In this document: in pieces, positions 1 through 5,530 of the stretch
Numbering within the stretch: the stretch's first letter is position 1
How the letters are laid out: each line of letters starts with the position of its first letter
Made by a program: the position numbers and the translations under genes
From: UBA1737 sp964474685
GTDB lineage: Bacteria > Bacillota_I > Bacilli_A > ML615J-28 > CAG-313
Assembly (NCBI GenBank): GCA_964474685.1
Contig: CAYYTE010000057.1
Location: 1-6,591 of the forward strand
Length of the DNA stretch: 6,591 nt
Direction of reading: 5' to 3'
Notes under the pieces: generated by a model
Database searches by the model: none
What the model was told of the DNA's origin: nothing
The model's input: the letters and a program-made list of their open reading frames with translations, nothing else

Positions 1-16
1 GAATAGTTCTTTAAAA

Positions 17-45
17 TTGCAAAAATGTTGTTTTAATGATACAAT
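17..45 (+). promoter_or_regulatory. Sigma-A promoter of the two-component operon
   Basis: A TTGCAA -35 element (17-22) and a TACAAT -10 element (40-45) are separated by exactly 17 bp. Transcription would begin near 52, leaving a very short 5' leader before the GAGGTG ribosome binding site (55-60) and the start codon at 66. No convincing operator is seen in this short upstream stretch, and the gene upstream lies outside the window. Confidence 0.7.
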
Positions 46-65
46 AAACTTAATGAGGTGACTAT

Positions 66-752
66 ATGTTTCGAATCTTAGTTGTTGAGGATGATATTAG
101 GTTTCAACAATTGTTGAAAACAGTATTATCTAAAAATGGATATAATGTGGGATGTTGTGATAATGCTCAAGATGGACTAGAATTATTCCACCAGACAGTA
201 TTTGATTTAGTAATATCTGATGTAATGATGCCAAATATTGATGGCTTTGAGTTTGTTTCTTCTCTAAGAGAGATTAATAAGCAATTGCCTATTCTTTTTG
301 TCACTGCACTTGATTCTTTTGTGGATAAGCAAAGAGGGTTTGAATTAGGCATTGATGATTATATGGTTAAACCCGTTGATTTAAATGAGTTGGTATTGAG
401 AGTTAAGGCTTTATTAAGAAGATCCCAAATCGTTACCGAACATCAATTAATCGTTGGCTTAACTACTTTGGATTATGATAATTTAACAGTTTCTAGAAAC
501 AATTCAAAATTAGAATTACCTCAAAAGGAATTTTATATTCTTTATAAACTACTATCGAATCCAGATAAGATATTTACAAGAGCACAGCTTATGGATGAGT
601 TTTGGGGTGCTTATACAGATTCAATTGATCGAACAATTGATGTTCATATTACAAGATTAAGAGATAAATTTAAAGAAAATCCTGACTTTGAAATTTTAAC
701 AATACGTGGACTTGGTTATAAGGCGGTATATGGTGATGAAAAAACGAAATAA
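66..752 (+). CDS. OmpR/PhoB-family response regulator
   Basis: DNA-binding transcription factor of a two-component system; phosphorylation of its receiver domain by the adjacent kinase should promote dimerisation and promoter binding. The receiver domain spans about residues 2-118 and has the acidic pair D9/D10, phospho-acceptor D52 (in ISDVMMP), T80 and K102 (in VKPVD), so it looks fully active. A winged-helix effector domain of OmpR type occupies about residues 125-222, ending in the family hallmark TIRGLGYK. At 228 residues the length is typical. The start is fixed by GAGGTG six bases upstream of the ATG. It overlaps the kinase gene by 17 bp, implying translational coupling. Tandem 11-bp repeats just beyond the kinase gene are a candidate binding site. 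The signal sensed is unknown, so I give no gene symbol; the family call is secure. Confidence 0.95.
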   Translation: MFRILVVEDDIRFQQLLKTVLSKNGYNVGCCDNAQDGLELFHQTVFDLVISDVMMPNIDGFEFVSSLREINKQLPILFVTALDSFVDKQRGFELGIDDYMVKPVDLNELVLRVKALLRRSQIVTEHQLIVGLTTLDYDNLTVSRNNSKLELPQKEFYILYKLLSNPDKIFTRAQLMDEFWGAYTDSIDRTIDVHITRLRDKFKENPDFEILTIRGLGYKAVYGDEKTK

Positions 753-1815
753 GTTATTTGGAAATTTATTATTCCGCCTGGTATTATTTATTGTCATCAT
801 ATTAGTATTAACTTTTCTATTAGCATTTTTATTAAGCTTCTCCTTAATTCGATTTGAGTTTGTACAAAGAGAGACGTTATACCCAATTCCCATTATTCTT
901 ATATTCATTGTCAGTTTGATTATGGGTACTATCTTAGCATTTGTTATATTACATATATTTTTAAAACCAATGGTTTCTATGTACGAACAGACAAAAGAGA
1001 TTTCACAAGGGAATTTCAACTTAGAACCTATTGAAACTAAATCTGATGGTGAATATGATGAGATGGACGCATTTATACTTAGTTTTAATCATATGGTGAA
1101 AGAACTTCGTTCAAATGAATTATTGAAAAACGACTTCATCGCTAATGTCTCTCATGAATTTAAAACTCCTTTAGCAACCATAGAAGGTTGTGCTACAATG
1201 CTACAAGATAAAGATATCACAGAAGTTGATAAAACAAACTATATACAAATGATATGCGAGGCAACAAGGGAGATGTCTAGTTTGACAAGTAATATTCTAA
1301 GGTTAAACAAATTAGATAATCAAAAAATACAGCTTCAAATTTCTACTTTTTCACTAGATGAATTAATTCGTCAAGTAATTCTAACACAAGAAGTTAAATG
1401 GACAAAGAAGAATTTAGACCTTGACCTTCATTTAGAACATATTGATATTTCTTGTGATAGGGATTTATTAACAGAAGTTTGGTTTAATCTTATCTCAAAC
1501 GCAATAAAGTTTAATAAGGATGGTGGTTTTTTAAGGGTTTATTTAAAGCAGGACCATCATACGAAGAATGTAATAATTAAAATTGCAGATTCTGGTGTCG
1601 GAATGACACAAGAAACAATGTCACATATCTTTGATAAATTTTATCAAGGAGATGTTTCACATAATCGAGAAGGAAATGGGTTAGGGCTTACCCTTACGAA
1701 GAAGATTCTAATAATCTTAAATGCTAAAATTCAAGTTGAGAGTAAGGTTGGAGTTGGAACGGTTTTTACAGTAACATTACCAAATATTTATACAAAACTT
1801 GAAAATAATGATTAA
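736..1815 (+). CDS. Sensor histidine kinase with minimal extracytoplasmic loop
   Basis: Membrane-bound partner of the response regulator. I choose the ATG at 736 (359 residues) because AAGGCGG (720-726) lies nine bases upstream; ATGs at 730 and 706 in the same frame are possible. Membrane helices lie at about residues 12-37 and 52-76, leaving only about 13 residues outside, so there is no room for a periplasmic-type sensor domain. A HAMP-like linker follows (about 77-128). The HisKA domain has the H box SHEFKTPL with phospho-accepting H140. The HATPase_c domain shows the N box NLISNAIKFN (251-260), G1 box DSGVGM (285-290), F box FDKFYQG and G2 box GNGLGL (313-318). All catalytic motifs are intact. 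Sensing is therefore probably within the membrane, through a partner protein or in the cytoplasm. The ligand cannot be told from sequence. Confidence 0.93.
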   Translation: MKKRNKLFGNLLFRLVLFIVIILVLTFLLAFLLSFSLIRFEFVQRETLYPIPIILIFIVSLIMGTILAFVILHIFLKPMVSMYEQTKEISQGNFNLEPIETKSDGEYDEMDAFILSFNHMVKELRSNELLKNDFIANVSHEFKTPLATIEGCATMLQDKDITEVDKTNYIQMICEATREMSSLTSNILRLNKLDNQKIQLQISTFSLDELIRQVILTQEVKWTKKNLDLDLHLEHIDISCDRDLLTEVWFNLISNAIKFNKDGGFLRVYLKQDHHTKNVIIKIADSGVGMTQETMSHIFDKFYQGDVSHNREGNGLGLTLTKKILIILNAKIQVESKVGVGTVFTVTLPNIYTKLENND

Positions 1816-1816
1816 G

Positions 1817-1844
1817 TTAACATTGAGTTAATATTGGTTTGATA
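1817..1844 (+). promoter_or_regulatory. Three tandem hexamers at 11-bp spacing, candidate response-regulator box
   Basis: TTAACA (1817-1822), TTAATA (1828-1833) and TTGATA (1839-1844) start exactly 11 bp apart. The first two belong to a longer near-identical unit, GTTAACATTG (1816-1825) and GTTAATATTG (1827-1836). Direct repeats with one helical turn between units are the usual architecture for OmpR-family regulators, and the Bacillus PhoP box is TT(A/C/T)A(C/T)A with about 5-bp gaps. The array begins just after the kinase stop codon and ends four bases before a TATACT -10-like hexamer (1848-1853). I infer that the adjacent regulator, or a related one, activates transcription into the region downstream. 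Confidence 0.5.
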
Positions 1845-1853
1845 AAATATACT
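1823..1853 (+). promoter_or_regulatory. Weak promoter overlapping the 11-bp repeats
   Basis: A TATACT -10-like hexamer (1848-1853) is preceded by TTGAGT (1823-1828) at a poor 19-bp spacing. A weak -35 overlapped by direct repeats is what an activator-dependent promoter would look like. The start site would be near 1860. TAAAAT (1843-1848) is an alternative -10. Direction and use are inferred. Confidence 0.35.
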
Positions 1854-1859
1854 TGTAAA

Positions 1860-2030
1860 CCGAAAACGATTTATCTTATTAAACATAACGCTCTCTCTTA
1901 GCATGAATGAAAGCACCCAATAGTATAACCTCTGCCGATGGTACTTTCTCCGTATTTTATTCGTGTTAGTTATGTTTTTAAAGGAGCAAGAAGAAGAATG
2001 CATTGCATTACTTCTTCTTGTTTTCTTTTT
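1860..2030 (+). ncRNA. Candidate structured small RNA ending in an intrinsic terminator
   Basis: This stretch has no convincing protein gene but can fold into nested helices: AAACATAAC (1881-1889) with GTTATGTTT (1969-1977), 9 bp; CATGAAT (1902-1908) with ATTCGTG (1959-1965), 7 bp including one G-U; GAAAG (1909-1913) with CTTTC (1944-1948); and ACC (1928-1930) with GGT (1940-1942). A strong terminator follows directly (1987-2030). The nested order and the closing helix just before a terminator suggest an independent small RNA or an orphan aptamer-plus-terminator unit. It may instead only be the 3' untranslated tail of the two-component operon. I do not recognise an RNA family. The 5' end is an estimate from the weak upstream promoter. 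Confidence 0.4.
1987..2030 (+). terminator. Strong intrinsic terminator
   Basis: CAAGAAGAAG (1987-1996) pairs perfectly with CTTCTTCTTG (2011-2020). An inner AATGC/GCATT helix closes an ATT loop, with one bulged A at 2010. The run TTTTCTTTTT (2021-2030) follows. It ends transcription from the two-component operon and from any RNA started near 1860. Confidence 0.88.
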
Positions 2031-2090
2031 CATTTTGGAAAAAGTAATTTCCTCTTAGAACGTTTTCATAAGAATGGATGAGCAAACTTT

Positions 2091-2119
2091 TTGCGATATA
2101 TTAATTCGAGGCGTATAAT
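2091..2119 (+). promoter_or_regulatory. Sigma-A promoter of the amino-acid ABC operon
   Basis: TTGCGA (2091-2096) and a perfect TATAAT (2114-2119) are 17 bp apart. Transcription would start near 2126, about 210 bases before the first gene. The -10 lies inside a TATAATTATA palindrome (2114-2123), whose core recurs twice in the leader and may be an operator. Confidence 0.72.
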
Positions 2120-2151
2120 TATACTATAAATCAAAAAGAAGAAAAGATAGG

Positions 2152-2196
2152 ATGCATTTTTGCATGTCCTTGAGCATAATTATGACTTGCATCTAG
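2152..2196 (+). CDS. Possible 14-codon leader peptide rich in Cys and Met
   Basis: An ATG at 2152 opens a short frame, MHFCMSLSIIMTCI, whose TAG stop (2194-2196) falls inside the 5' arm of the leader hairpin. Five of 14 residues are sulfur amino acids, and the second Cys codon (2188-2190) sits at the hairpin's foot, where a stalled ribosome would block the hairpin and favour the antiterminator. The ribosome binding site is weak: only AGG directly before the ATG and an A/G-rich run further upstream. It may well be chance. Confidence 0.2.
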   Translation: MHFCMSLSIIMTCI

Positions 2197-2278
2197 CACC
2201 ATAATTATCGGCTAGTTGCTTGTAAGAGTAGTCATTGTTTATTAATTTTTTAATAAACTGGATACTTTTTTCGAACCT

Positions 2279-2318
2279 AACTAGAGGATATGGAATGTAC
2301 CGTATCCTCTAGTTTTTT
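2279..2318 (+). terminator. Conditional intrinsic terminator in the ABC operon leader
   Basis: AACTAGAGGATA (2279-2290) pairs perfectly with TATCCTCTAGTT (2303-2314). The stem can extend by T-G, G-C and G-C pairs to close an AATGTA loop, and a six-T run (2313-2318) follows. It stands only about 18 bases before the start codon at 2336 and downstream of that operon's own promoter. A full terminator in that position makes sense only as a regulated attenuator. Confidence 0.88.
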
Positions 2319-2335
2319 GTTTGAAGGAGAAAAAT

Positions 2336-3250
2336 ATGAAAAAACTTTTATTTATTATGTTAGCATTTGTTTTGTTTGGTACAGTTACAGGTTGTAAAAA
2401 ATCAGTAAGTGAAATTGATGAACTTGAGAGTCTTGTCGAGATTCCAGATCTAGATTTAGAGAGTAAGTATGATATTTCTAGTGGGTTGATTGAACAAGGT
2501 AAATTATATGTTGCTATTAGTAGTGATTATGCACCTTTTGAATTTGTTAATTTAACGAAAACTGGTCAAGATAAGTTTGTTGGCTCCGATGTTTATTTTG
2601 CTAAGTGCATTGCAAAAAGTTTTAATCTCGAATTGGTAATTAAACCAATGGCTTTTGGAAGTATTTTAACCTCGATTGATTCGAATAAAGCAGACATTGG
2701 AATATCTGGTTTTACCGCATCCCCAGAACGTCGTTTAAGTTATGGATTTAGTGATGCTTATTATGCGGAAGGGGAAGGGGACCAAACTTTACTTGTAAAA
2801 GCAAGCGATAAAGATAAATATACAAGTTTGGCTGATTTTGATAAATCCAGTGTTAAAGTTGCTGTTCAAACAGGTTCTGTACAACAAGGTCTTGTCGAAG
2901 CACAACTTCCTAATGCCAATAAAATATTAATTGATGATTTACAAAACGCAATCACTGCTCTCCAAAGCGGTTCTTATGATGCTATTGCTATGGCAATGAC
3001 TCCCGCATTAACGGCTGTTCAATCAAAGAGTGACTTAAGTGTTTCTAGTGTATTATTTGAATGTGATAGTTTTAGTTTTTATGCACTTTGCAAAAAAGGA
3101 AACTCTGTTTTACTAGGTGGTGTTAATAAGGTTATTGCTGAACTTGATAAAACCAAAGTATATTCTACTTGGGTAAGTCAAGCAAATGCAATTTATACAA
3201 AACTTGGGAGCGATGCGGAAGAATTAGTGCCTGTGGATACAAATAAGTAA
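2336..3250 (+). CDS. Polar amino-acid ABC transporter substrate-binding lipoprotein (SBP family 3)
   Basis: Extracytoplasmic receptor that captures an amino acid and delivers it to the permease encoded next. The start is the ATG at 2336, with AAGGAG (2324-2329) six bases upstream; the TTG at 2321 lies in front of that site and is rejected. The 304-residue protein begins with a short lipoprotein signal peptide and lipobox VTGC, so C20 would be lipidated and anchor it to the membrane. After a linker of about 35 residues, the type II periplasmic-binding fold starts near residue 55. Family 3 features are APFEF (66-70), GSDVYFAKCIAK, and DIGISGFTASPERR, in which an arginine normally binds the substrate carboxylate. 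The acidic residue that normally binds the ligand amino group, expected after DAIAM (215-219), seems to be A220. The ligand is unknown; cystine, glutamine or arginine-type substrates are all possible. Confidence 0.9.
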   Translation: MKKLLFIMLAFVLFGTVTGCKKSVSEIDELESLVEIPDLDLESKYDISSGLIEQGKLYVAISSDYAPFEFVNLTKTGQDKFVGSDVYFAKCIAKSFNLELVIKPMAFGSILTSIDSNKADIGISGFTASPERRLSYGFSDAYYAEGEGDQTLLVKASDKDKYTSLADFDKSSVKVAVQTGSVQQGLVEAQLPNANKILIDDLQNAITALQSGSYDAIAMAMTPALTAVQSKSDLSVSSVLFECDSFSFYALCKKGNSVLLGGVNKVIAELDKTKVYSTWVSQANAIYTKLGSDAEELVPVDTNK

Positions 3251-3251
3251 A

Positions 3252-4523
3252 ATGGTAGATCAAATTAATAATTCAACAAAAATTAAAAATCAAGGATTAG
3301 TCATATTATTAATATTAATGTTATTTCTATTTTTAGTTTTTAGTGGCAAAAACAACGTTGTTGATGCAGCAACGCCCATTCATTTAAAATTAGATGCGAC
3401 AACAGGTGGTACTGCAACAATTACGTATACAAATAGTGAAGGAATTGATGTATCTACAAATGATGTTACTTTTACATCCAAAACACAAATTCGTTTAACT
3501 GAGACTGCTATGGAAGGATACCGTTTTGTTTGTTGGACGTATGAAACAAAAAAGGGAACAATTTCGTATGATAATTCTATATTTGTTGTAACTCCTTCGT
3601 CTTCATATAATTTCGTAGCAGTCTTTTGTAAAACTGATGATGTAATCGTTCGTTTTTATAATTCACTTCAAGAGGATTCAACGAACTATTTGCTTTCTCT
3701 TCAAATCTTAAATGAGGATGTTACTATTAACACGCACTTTGATAAGCCAACCAAAAGAGGTTTTGCTTTGCAAGGATGGTCAACAAAAGATGGAACGGAA
3801 GTAACACTTTCAAGTATTAATAAGGATGTAGATTTAACACCCATATTTAATGCAACGGTATTTAGTATAGCGAAAGACTATTCCTTATTGTTTTTAAAAG
3901 GCTTAGGAATTACCCTTGCTTTGTCTATTGTTTCTGTGGTTTTAGCAATTGCTTTAGGTCTTGTTCTTTGCTTTATGCGAATATCCGGCAATCCTATTTT
4001 AAAATTCATATCTACCGCATATGTAGAAATTATACGTGGTATTCCTATTCTATTACAATTATTATTAATCTATACTATATTTCCAAGAATTTCAATAGGT
4101 TTTTTAAATACCGAAGTACTAGCTTGTCTTTGTGCATTGTTTATTAACTCAGGTGCCTATCAAGAAGAAATATATCGTGCTGGTATTGAGGCTGTTGATA
4201 TTGGACAAAGTGAGGCCGGCCGTGCGCTTGGATTGTCAAAATTACAAGTACTATTTAAAATTGTATTGCCACAAGGAATAAAGAATAGTTTACCTTCTTT
4301 AGGAAATGAATTAATTGCGGTTATAAAAGAAACTTCACTCGCATCAACCGTTGATGCATCTATTGGTGAATTAATGAGTGTTAAGATTCAAATAACATCC
4401 TATACATTTAGTAATATTCCTCCATATATCGTAATTGCTATTATTTACTTTATAGTTACATTCTCCTTATCCAAGGGAGTAAGATTCATTGAAAGGAGAT
4501 TAAAACTTCGTGAACAAAGATAA
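3252..4523 (+). CDS. Amino-acid ABC permease (HisM/GlnP type) with N-terminal extracytoplasmic InlB-repeat-like domain
   Basis: Membrane subunit of the importer; the sole permease here, so it should homodimerise. The C-terminal domain (about 205-420) is a standard polar amino-acid permease: membrane helices from residue 211, YVEIIRGIPILLQL (257-270), and an EAA loop with EAGRALGLS and VLPQ (321-341). The first 200 residues are unusual. A hydrophobic segment (16-30) ends near an AxA-like site (VVDAA, 36-40), so it is a signal peptide or signal anchor. Then come two beta-rich units. The first has GYRFVCW (89-95) and FVAVF (121-125); the second has KRGFALQGWSTKDGTEV (168-184) followed by a D-L-x-P-I-F end. 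The second fits the InlB B-repeat (Flg_new) pattern of F-x-x-x-GW, then a hydrophobic D-L-x-x-x-F. Such permeases normally have about 220 residues; this one has 423. The ATG lies one base after the previous stop without a clear ribosome binding site, so translation is probably coupled. Confidence 0.9.
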   Translation: MVDQINNSTKIKNQGLVILLILMLFLFLVFSGKNNVVDAATPIHLKLDATTGGTATITYTNSEGIDVSTNDVTFTSKTQIRLTETAMEGYRFVCWTYETKKGTISYDNSIFVVTPSSSYNFVAVFCKTDDVIVRFYNSLQEDSTNYLLSLQILNEDVTINTHFDKPTKRGFALQGWSTKDGTEVTLSSINKDVDLTPIFNATVFSIAKDYSLLFLKGLGITLALSIVSVVLAIALGLVLCFMRISGNPILKFISTAYVEIIRGIPILLQLLLIYTIFPRISIGFLNTEVLACLCALFINSGAYQEEIYRAGIEAVDIGQSEAGRALGLSKLQVLFKIVLPQGIKNSLPSLGNELIAVIKETSLASTVDASIGELMSVKIQITSYTFSNIPPYIVIAIIYFIVTFSLSKGVRFIERRLKLREQR

Positions 4524-5394
4524 AAATCATATTATATTAGAATTAAGTAATATCCATAAACAATTTCATAAAACGAAGGTTTTAAATGGAATTTCTTTAT
4601 CCATTGAAGAGGGACAAGTGATAAGCATTATTGGTCCTTCTGGAAGTGGAAAATCGACCTTACTTCGTTGTATAAATCTTCTTGAAAACCCTACGACTGG
4701 TGTTATTTTGTTTCACAATCAAGAGGTAATTCATAAATCGTATCAGATACAAAAGGAATTATATGAAGAGAAATACCCAAAGGTTCAATCTCTAAAAAAG
4801 AGTGATGAACAAGTAAAAGCATTGAAAGAGTTAAAGAACATTAAGAAGATTGAACAAAAACAATCCAAAAATTTAGAAAAAACTTTAGATGAATACCGAA
4901 GACATATAGGAATGGTGTTTCAACACTTTAATGTATTTAATAATCTTACTATTCTAGATAATATTACGCTTGCCCCTACCTTAACTAAGAAATTTACAAA
5001 AGAAGAAGCCACGGAAAAAGCAAAATCCCTTCTTGATTTTGTTGGTCTTTTAGATAAAGCAGAGATGTATCCTAAAAAACTAAGTGGTGGTGAAAAACAG
5101 CGTCTAGCTATTGTTCGAGCATTAGCAATGGAACCTGAGGTGATGTTGTTTGATGAACCCACAAGTGCATTAGATCCTGAAATGGTAAAAGATATTTTGA
5201 ATTTAATTGAAAAAGTATCTAAGCTTGGAATGACCGTTGTGATTGTAACTCATGAGATGTCATTCGCAAAAAGAATTAGTGATGAGGTAATCTTTATGGA
5301 TGAAGGAAAAGTTTGTGAATCTGGGACTCCAAGTGAAGTGTTTGATCATCCTAAAATGGATAGAACAAAAGAATTTTTAAGCAAAGTCTTATAA
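4510..5394 (+). CDS. Polar amino-acid ABC transporter ATPase (GlnQ/HisP type) with charged insertion
   Basis: Cytoplasmic ATPase that powers the importer. The start is a GTG at 4510, 14 bp inside the permease gene, with AAAGGAG (4492-4498) 11 bases upstream; no better start exists nearby. All motifs are present: Walker A GPSGSGKST (42-50), Q-loop Q138 in MVFQHFNVF, signature LSGGEKQ (192-197 region), Walker B VMLFDEP (211-217), D-loop SALD, and switch histidine H248. At 294 residues it is about 50 longer than typical GlnQ/HisP proteins (about 240). The extra sequence lies at about 77-128, before the Q-loop. It is rich in K, E, Q and L with heptad-like spacing, so it probably forms a helical hairpin or coiled coil on the beta subdomain. 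This is the last gene of the operon; a terminator follows at once. Confidence 0.96.
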   Translation: MNKDKNHIILELSNIHKQFHKTKVLNGISLSIEEGQVISIIGPSGSGKSTLLRCINLLENPTTGVILFHNQEVIHKSYQIQKELYEEKYPKVQSLKKSDEQVKALKELKNIKKIEQKQSKNLEKTLDEYRRHIGMVFQHFNVFNNLTILDNITLAPTLTKKFTKEEATEKAKSLLDFVGLLDKAEMYPKKLSGGEKQRLAIVRALAMEPEVMLFDEPTSALDPEMVKDILNLIEKVSKLGMTVVIVTHEMSFAKRISDEVIFMDEGKVCESGTPSEVFDHPKMDRTKEFLSKVL

Positions 5395-5399
5395 TTATT

Positions 5400-5426
5400 A
5401 GAAACAGATTTATCTGTTTCTTTTTA
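5400..5426 (+). terminator. Intrinsic terminator of the ABC operon
   Basis: AGAAACAGA (5400-5408) pairs with TCTGTTTCT (5413-5421) across a TTTA loop. A T-rich tract (5421-5430, continuing as further T/A runs) follows. It begins six bases after the ATPase stop codon. Confidence 0.85.
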
Positions 5427-5448
5427 TTTTATTTTATTTAAAAAATAC

Positions 5449-5477
5449 TTGACATTTGCTATTTATTCGTGTATACT
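5449..5477 (+). promoter_or_regulatory. Strong sigma-A promoter of the perR-QueD-like operon
   Basis: A perfect TTGACA (5449-5454) and TATACT (5472-5477) are exactly 17 bp apart. The start site would be near 5484. It is the best consensus promoter in the window, which suits a promoter held down by a repressor. Confidence 0.85.
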
Positions 5478-5488
5478 ATTGATATAAG

Positions 5489-5502
5489 ATACTAATTAGT
5501 AT
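5489..5502 (+). promoter_or_regulatory. 14-bp palindrome, candidate autoregulatory operator
   Basis: ATACTAATTAGTAT is a perfect inverted repeat placed at about +6 to +19 from the predicted start site, where a bound protein would block transcription. CTAATTA recurs at 5509-5515. It is AT-rich like PerR boxes (TTATAATNATTATAA), but it is an even palindrome and does not match that 7-1-7 pattern. The simplest reading is autoregulation by the Fur-family protein encoded just downstream. Confidence 0.5.
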
Positions 5503-5530
5503 TTAATCCTAATTAACGAGGGCGAGATAT

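Larger units (their letters stand above)
2126..2318 (+). promoter_or_regulatory. Attenuator or riboswitch-like leader of the ABC operon
   Basis: The leader holds two mutually exclusive folds. A hairpin pairs GCATCTAGC (2189-2197) with GCTAGTTGC (2211-2219), with one T-T mismatch, and may be closed by ATGACT (2182-2187) with AGTCAT (2230-2235). The 3' arm of that hairpin can instead pair with the 5' arm of the downstream terminator: CTAGTT (2212-2217) with AACTAG (2279-2284), plus TATC (2206-2209) with GATA (2287-2290). That second pairing is an antiterminator. An extra hairpin lies at about 2149-2170. The layout is typical of transcription attenuation by a ligand, tRNA or translating ribosome. 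I cannot match it to lysine, glycine, SAM or canonical T-box consensus sequences, so the trigger is unknown. Confidence 0.55.

Noticed and set aside
706..735. Earlier in-frame starts for the sensor kinase at 706 and 730
   Set aside because: The start at 736 has the best-spaced ribosome binding site and gives the usual short Lys/Arg-rich N terminus before the first membrane helix. The start at 706 would lie well inside the regulator gene without such a site.
1925..1950. A 12-base stretch, GCCGATGGTACT (1934-1945), resembling the 3' part of 5S rRNA
   Set aside because: The surrounding bases lack the other conserved 5S parts, such as the CCGAAC loop and the GAGAGTAGG segment, and the enclosing helices do not follow the 5S layout. 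It is probably chance; at most a decayed fragment.
1812..2033. Reverse-strand reading frame of 73 codons across the intergenic region
   Set aside because: It has no ribosome binding site and runs through the terminator and repeat elements. The composition of the translation looks random.
2057..2074. Near-match to a catabolite (cre) site on the reverse strand, around AGAACGTTTTCATAAG
   Set aside because: It lacks at least one conserved base of the cre consensus, and there is no other evidence for catabolite control here.
1998..2081. A 27-codon frame starting ATG at 1998, 11 bases after AAAGGAG (1980-1986)
   Set aside because: The start codon lies inside the terminator stem-loop and the frame reads through the T-tract. 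The peptide shows no recognisable feature. The A/G-rich site is better explained as part of the terminator arm.
2279..2312. Canonical T-box sequence in the leader terminator
   Set aside because: TGGAATGTACCG only loosely resembles the T-box core TGGNACCGCG, and I could not identify a Stem I with a specifier loop. A divergent T-box remains possible, so it is discussed under the attenuator rather than called.
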